Shown here piece after piece: positions 60,401-64,000 of a stretch of 64,000 nucleotides of DNA. Source of the DNA: Scatophagus argus (lineage: Eukaryota; Chordata; Actinopteri; Scatophagidae); contig NC_058501.1 in NCBI RefSeq assembly GCF_020382885.2, forward strand, positions 17,294,001 through 17,358,000, in the 5' to 3' direction. The position numbers were made by a program, and so were the translations under genes. Position 1 is the stretch's first letter. The number at the start of each line of letters is the position of its first letter. The notes below the pieces were generated by a model. The model saw only the letters and a list, made by a program, of their open reading frames with translations. It searched no databases and was not told the DNA's origin.

Positions 60401-61306
60401 AATATGCCCCTTCAATCATAAACAATCGTTCAAAAATATAATTACAAGTCTCAGAACCTAAAAGAAAATGATTTTTTTTTTGTTTGTGTAGCTCCCATTT
60501 AATCAAACCCTAAATGAAAGAATGCATCACTTTAAATGACAGTCAGTGACCCAAAGCCATGTGGCGAGAGGGTCAGGCTTAACTCTCTGGAACGTGTACA
60601 TCCGAAATGTTGTGTTTAGGACTCCCATAGCACATGTAGGCCTCTAAAACTACAGCTCTGGAAATGTAGCATCTAGAACCGCAGGTGCTCTCTGGCTCTG
60701 ATGATATCAGGAAACCTGCAGGCGGCTTGTTGCACACAAATTAAACACCCTCTGTACACTCATTGAATGCTTTGAGTTCTCTGGTTAGACGATCATTCTT
60801 CGAATATTGTACTCTAAAGTATAGTATTGTAAATGAAGTAACTGGTTTTACGGCATCACAGCAGGGGGCGCCATACTCCAGGTCTGATCTGAAACAATAG
60901 CTGCTCATGTGATCATAGTGAAAAGTATTGACCTTCCATAGAACTTGGGAAGAAAATGGCAGAATCTGCTTCTTTGAACACAAGACTCAAATGAGATTGT
61001 TAAGAAGAAAAGAAAAAACAGCATTCTGTGTTCAAATATTATTATTTAAATATTATGTTCTTGGTCATTTAGGAAAAGCAGCTGTCATTTCAACCAAATG
61101 GTGGACTGTGTACATAATGTGAATGTGAATGTGTACATAATCAAATCCACAACCTGTCTGTTATGGAGGAGCTCTGTGATTCTGTCAACTGATTGGTCTC
61201 TCTGTCTCACAGGTGGGTCATCTTCAACGATCAGAAGGTGTGCGCCTCTGAGAAACCTCCCAAAGACATGGGATACCTCTACTTCTATCGGAGAGTGGCT
61301 GAATGA
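48298..61306 (+). CDS. usp5: USP5 (isopeptidase T), deubiquitinase for free polyubiquitin
   Basis: USP5 disassembles unanchored polyubiquitin chains from the proximal end and keeps free ubiquitin available. Exons: 48298-48405, 48948-49076, 49267-49333, 49429-49556, 49766-49911, 50146-50330, 51306-51400, 52371-52564, 53172-53243, 54033-54120, 54280-54405, 54484-54637, 55430-55592, 55862-55950, 57978-58163 (or -58106), 58631-58774, 58872-59014, 59902-60052, 60269-60353 and 61213-61306. They total 848 aa, or 829 aa with the proximal donor of exon 15; human forms are 858 and 835. USP5 rather than USP13 is supported by neighbours and by closer wording to USP5 ([19 protein letters not shown]). Exon 7 ends in a GC donor (aag|gcaagt). 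Intron 14 contains a LINE copy. Confidence 0.96.
52218..52245 (-). mobile_element. 3' terminus of a CR1/L2-type LINE, minus orientation (relic)
   Basis: The plus strand reads 'tgaatcagaatcagaattcc' followed by 'tttattta'. In reverse complement this is an AATAAA-type hexamer followed by GAATTCTGATTCTGATTC, the same 3' end as the LINE in usp5 intron 14. Only the terminal tens of bases are recognisable. It lies in usp5 intron 7, about 125 bases before exon 52371. Confidence 0.55.
52371..55950 (+). CDS. usp5: usp5 catalytic domain, Cys box side
   Basis: Exon 52371-52564 contains the Cys box [19 protein letters not shown]; the catalytic cysteine is residue 333 of this model (human Cys335). Later exons carry the QQD box ([19 protein letters not shown]), the [12 protein letters not shown] block and the [20 protein letters not shown] box. 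All are intact. Exon 55862-55950 ends in DWVPKKL, after which the LINE-bearing intron begins. Confidence 0.95.
56022..57806 (+). mobile_element. 5'-truncated CR1/L2-type LINE in usp5 intron 14
   Basis: The element carries a reverse transcriptase frame open from the left edge to TAA at 57536-57538 (about 505 codons, no stop or frameshift). RT motifs are visible: [74 protein letters not shown] and the active-site FADD (56843-56854), then the C-terminal segment ending [13 protein letters not shown]. The endonuclease and 5' region are missing. The 3' end has an AATAAA (57775-57780) and a (TGATTC)n tail (about 57783-57806). The left edge abuts an AAT-rich run. Orientation is the same as usp5. The clade is judged from RT wording and the tail. 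Confidence 0.88.
56132..57538 (+). CDS. Reverse transcriptase domain of the intronic LINE
   Basis: The continuous frame encodes the fingers, palm and thumb of a non-LTR reverse transcriptase plus the family's C-terminal region. The in-frame start at 56132 is TTG and not a real initiator; the frame continues upstream to the truncation point. Without the endonuclease the copy could not retrotranspose on its own. The absence of stops indicates fairly recent insertion. Confidence 0.85.
   Translation: MLSVSEHNVRTALRRVNSRKAAGPDGIPGRALRACADQLAPVFTSIFNMSLAHSVVPDCFKRSTIIPVPKKPNPACNNDYRPVALTSVVMKCFERLIKDFICTSLPASFDPLQFAYRTNRSTDDAINHVLHSTLTHLDSGLGNYVRLLFIDYSSAFNTIVPHRLVSKLRDLGLNSSLCSWVQSFLTDRSQVVRIGKHTSSPRTLNIGTPQGCVLSPLLYSLYTHDCKAMHPSNIIVKFADDTVVVGLISNNRITAYTEEVDALASWCRMNNLDMNVHKTKELIVDFRREKQRSHHTPLRIYGTLVERVSSYRYLGVHISEDLTWTTHISTLVKKARQRLYYLRRLRKFRVSTALQRTFFTAAIQSVLTGSITAWYGNCTAQDRKALHRVIRCAERTTKTALPSMQEVYASRCTSSAQRILKDTNHPHNRLFQWLPSGKRLRSRMAKTERLRKSFFPQAIRTLNSLSPT
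57978..61306 (+). CDS. usp5: usp5 UBA1, UBA2 and His box
   Basis: Exon 58631-58774 encodes UBA1 ([20 protein letters not shown], then [13 protein letters not shown]). Exons 58872-59014 and 59902-60052 encode UBA2 ([20 protein letters not shown], then [15 protein letters not shown]). The His box is in 60269-60353 ([20 protein letters not shown]), followed by [16 protein letters not shown] and FYRRVAE before TGA at 61304-61306. Two UBA domains inserted inside the catalytic fold are the hallmark of USP5/USP13. Confidence 0.95.
58382..58449. repeat. (TA)n and (TTTA)n simple repeats in usp5 intron
   Basis: Runs of TA/TCTA pass into TTTATTTATTT tetranucleotide repeats in the intron between exons 15 and 16. 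Confidence 0.85.
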
Positions 61307-62205
61307 GACGAAGGGGCGTTATACCCGGGGGCGAGTGGGGGGGTGACGGGGGAGAGATGTGGACGCTAACACAAACACACAAAATAACATTCACAGTCAC
61401 ACCCCACTTAGCTTCTACAAAATGCACTGGCACGCTTCACAACTGACGAAAGTGTAAAAAAAAAAAACATAAATAAATAAATACATAAAAATCTCTCAGA
61501 TTGCATATGTACACAGTTAAACTGGTGCAGATGTACAGATATGGGTTAGGTTGGGGGAGGGGCGGCGGCAGTTCCACTGATTACAAACCGTGGGCATGTT
61601 CAGAGAAGTAGATTCATTCACCTGGACAATTACACTGAGTGCAACTGAGAAACCATCTGAAATCTGTTTAAACACCTGCTCCAGGTTTTACTCAACAAAC
61701 GTATCCATGTAATGCAGATAGCCTGTTTCATGGAACAGGCCGCACTCCATTAAGGGGACCGCAGTTGTTAAGTCCATTCACTCCTCCTCAAAAAGTGTGC
61801 TTAACTATCATCGTTAATCTTTGTCCTGACTATTGAGTTCCACTGCCATCAGTAGTCACTGCCCCACGGCTTCAGAATATGTTGCTTCCCACCCCAATCT
61901 CTCTCTTTTTTCTTTTCGCCCTTTTTGAACGGTTGCAGCTTGATGTCACCTTTTTGCGTGGCGCTAACTCCTCCTCAGCCAGTTTCAGTGAAGTAAAAAC
62001 CAATGAGAGGAAATGTCAGTAAATTAAAGAAATAAATAACAGCTGAAATGTGTGTTACAAAAAAAAGAAATAAAGAAAAAGTCAAAACATCAATTCAACT
62101 TGTTTTTCTTAAAAGTTTGATAAGGGTGATAACCTGGGTGACTTCTGTTTTATTTTGTTTTATTTTGCAAACAAATCCTTTGTTACTTCTGCCGTGACAA
62201 ATAAA
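61307..62205 (+). other. usp5: usp5 3' UTR
   Basis: This is noncoding sequence after the stop codon. Several AATAAA hexamers occur (around 61473-61482, near 62030, and 62200-62205), so alternative 3' ends are possible. No other gene was seen in the stretch. Confidence 0.6.
62200..62205 (+). terminator. Candidate distal usp5 polyadenylation signal
   Basis: AATAAA is followed by a T/GT-rich downstream stretch (about 62212-62250), which fits a cleavage site. Earlier hexamers near 61475 and 62030 are alternatives. Confidence 0.45.
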
Positions 62206-63695
62206 AGAAAATTGTCTTTCTGTCATTCTGCTTTTTATTCTTTCTTTTCTTAACAAGTCATCATGTAGTTGGGTTTCAGCCGGTAGTCGCCATAGTAGTG
62301 TCACGGTAGTGTCCTTGTAGGTTATTTGGTGTTTAAGTCACCGTACAGAACTCTGCTTCATGTGGGAACTGCACTACATAGAAAACCAAGGCCTAATTTG
62401 TGAGGAAGTGCTGGCATGAAGAGCAAAGCCCACGTAGAGCTCGGGTTTGCATTGGCCTACAACTTGCCAAAGAGCAGCTTTCTTTTTGTTTGATCGCTTC
62501 CGCCTGCTTTATTTCTGGTATCCTTGCGACCGTGTTTTCAATGAAGTGAAGCACAGAGAGGATGGTGGAAGATTTTGTCTCTCAATAACGGCACAAAAAG
62601 ACTGCATTTTCTCAAATTATGGTAAGTTCTCAAACTAGATTATGAAATCAAGTTATTAGATTTTAAAGTGAATATTCCAAAGCCATTTTTCTTTTGATGA
62701 ATGAACTTAAAATAATGACTTATTAACCAAGTTATGATGTATATGTAACATTTTGTAGTTGATAATTTATCCTATGGCTACGTAATCATATTTTTCTTCC
62801 CCCCAAAAAATATGTTCATAGTAGGAGTCCAGATTAAATGCTCTTAAATGTGTAGCAGAACAAAGAGCTCAGCCATGTCTGCAATCCCTTGTGTATGTCA
62901 AGGTCAATTTGATTTTAATTTCAAGGTTAGAGATGTTTCAGAGTTGGAGATCACATTAAAGGCCTTGTTCAGTCAGTGAGGTGAATTATATTTATAGTTT
63001 GCCAAATGAGACTTTTCATATTCATTTTAAAGTAACTATGATTTATCTGGGCAGATTATAATTGTTCTGGCTATCCAAATTACCAAAATAAAACCTTATC
63101 ATTTGTTCTTTAAAAAATGAGAAATTGTTCAAATAGATTTAAATGTTTTAGTTTGCTGAATTCAATTCTTAAAGCTTTCAAAATCGTGAAACATCAGACA
63201 ACAGATCGAAACAAAAGTGAAAAACAAAATGGCCTTTCAGAAGTTTTATACGAATTTCTTTGATTCATTTACCTTATTAGTAACAAAGCTGCACAGCAAA
63301 ATTATTGTTTTTTTTGTTTTTTTTTAACAAGAGTCTTATTTAATGATAGGATCCGATCAGTTTGGAGCAGGTCAACATCAAAGAACCTTTACGTGCATAA
63401 GCAAGCAATTTAATTTAATACAGAGCTCTGAAATATGTTCGAATTTCCCAAGTGACATTTGGTTGTATTTTTTATGCACGTAAACGAACAGAGTTTTCAA
63501 TTTTTTGATACACAGGTTTTTTTAGAGGAAGGAAGTCGACATGTCTTGGTGGTTAGGAATCACATGTTGCTCATCTCGAACAGAAGCTGTTTGTGGTATC
63601 GCAAACCGGGACGTGCTTGCTTTCACATCATGAACAACTACGTTAAGTGTTCATATTATTCTGACAAATGTTTTATTTTTATTTCAACCCTTTAG
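62206..63695. other. Region downstream of usp5, AT-rich
   Basis: This AT-rich stretch holds no recognised coding exon. A consensus donor at 62621/62622 may mark a noncoding first exon of the gene entered at 63696. A T-rich tract lies at 63305-63326. Confidence 0.35.
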
Positions 63696-63737
63696 CTCCA
63701 GCATTCAAAATGAAGACGATTGTGCTGTTTGGGTTTG
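63696..63737 (+). CDS. Possible first coding exon of an unidentified gene running off the window
   Basis: A strong acceptor (long T-rich tract ending tttag at 63691-63695) is followed by 14 untranslated bases, ATG at 63710, the codons MKTIVLFGF and a consensus donor (g|gtgagt at 63737/63738). The short hydrophobic start could begin a signal peptide of a secreted or membrane protein. A matching upstream noncoding exon might end at the good donor 62621/62622 (attatg|gtaagt). I do not recognise the gene; in human, TPI1 follows USP5, but this is not TPI1. The exon is inferred from splice signals alone. Confidence 0.3.
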
Positions 63738-64000
63738 GTGAGTAAATATACTTCACTGTAAATAATCCTTTAAAGTAAAGGATCAACCTGCTGAGTTGTA
63801 AACTGATCTAAACATGCCCTTTTTTGGTCGGCTGTATATATAAGACTCTTTTAATCTACTTGGGAAAATGGCTGCTGTTGTGTTTTTACTCTTACCAGAT
63901 ACCTACAAACTCCATAAATTAAATTCAACCTGATAAATTGCCCTTTAAATTCAACATTTAGCATATGAGTCTCCAAAGCAAAGTAATGACACTATATTAC

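Overview
This window is nuclear DNA from a bony fish, most likely a percomorph teleost (inference). The evidence is split genes with canonical GT-AG introns, vertebrate protein families, compact intergenic spacing, and several dispersed repeats typical of teleosts, including a CR1/L2-type LINE whose copies end in (TGATTC)n. No prokaryotic or viral features are seen.

The layout from left to right is: clstn3 (+; 3' part, 791-13807, start lies upstream of the window); pex5 (+; coding 19115-27297, probable noncoding first exon ending at 17083); cdca3 (+; coding 29911-31629); gnb3 (-; coding 35897 down to 33498); p3h3 (-; coding 47536 down to 41952); usp5 (+; coding 48298-61306, with a 5'-truncated LINE inside intron 14); and a possible first coding exon of an unidentified gene at 63696-63737. 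I placed exons by hand from splice signals, phase continuity and family homology. The complete models give pex5 683 aa, cdca3 440 aa, gnb3 340 aa, p3h3 732 aa and usp5 848 aa (829 aa from an alternative donor). All phases close.

The gene set matches the human 12p13 neighbourhood, where CLSTN3-PEX5 are adjacent and P3H3-GNB3-CDCA3-USP5 form a separate cluster. Here the two groups are joined. The P3H3-GNB3-CDCA3 block is inverted relative to USP5, so usp5 is head-to-head with p3h3 rather than with cdca3.

The genes do not form one pathway. They encode a postsynaptic calsyntenin, the peroxisomal matrix-protein import receptor, a mitotic-entry factor, the cone/ON-bipolar G-protein beta subunit, an ER collagen prolyl 3-hydroxylase and a deubiquitinase that disassembles free polyubiquitin. 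Points of interest are two PEX5L-type exons in pex5, a GC-AG intron and two in-phase alternative donors in usp5, a cell-cycle-type promoter at cdca3, and the block inversion. I found no clearly novel biological system.
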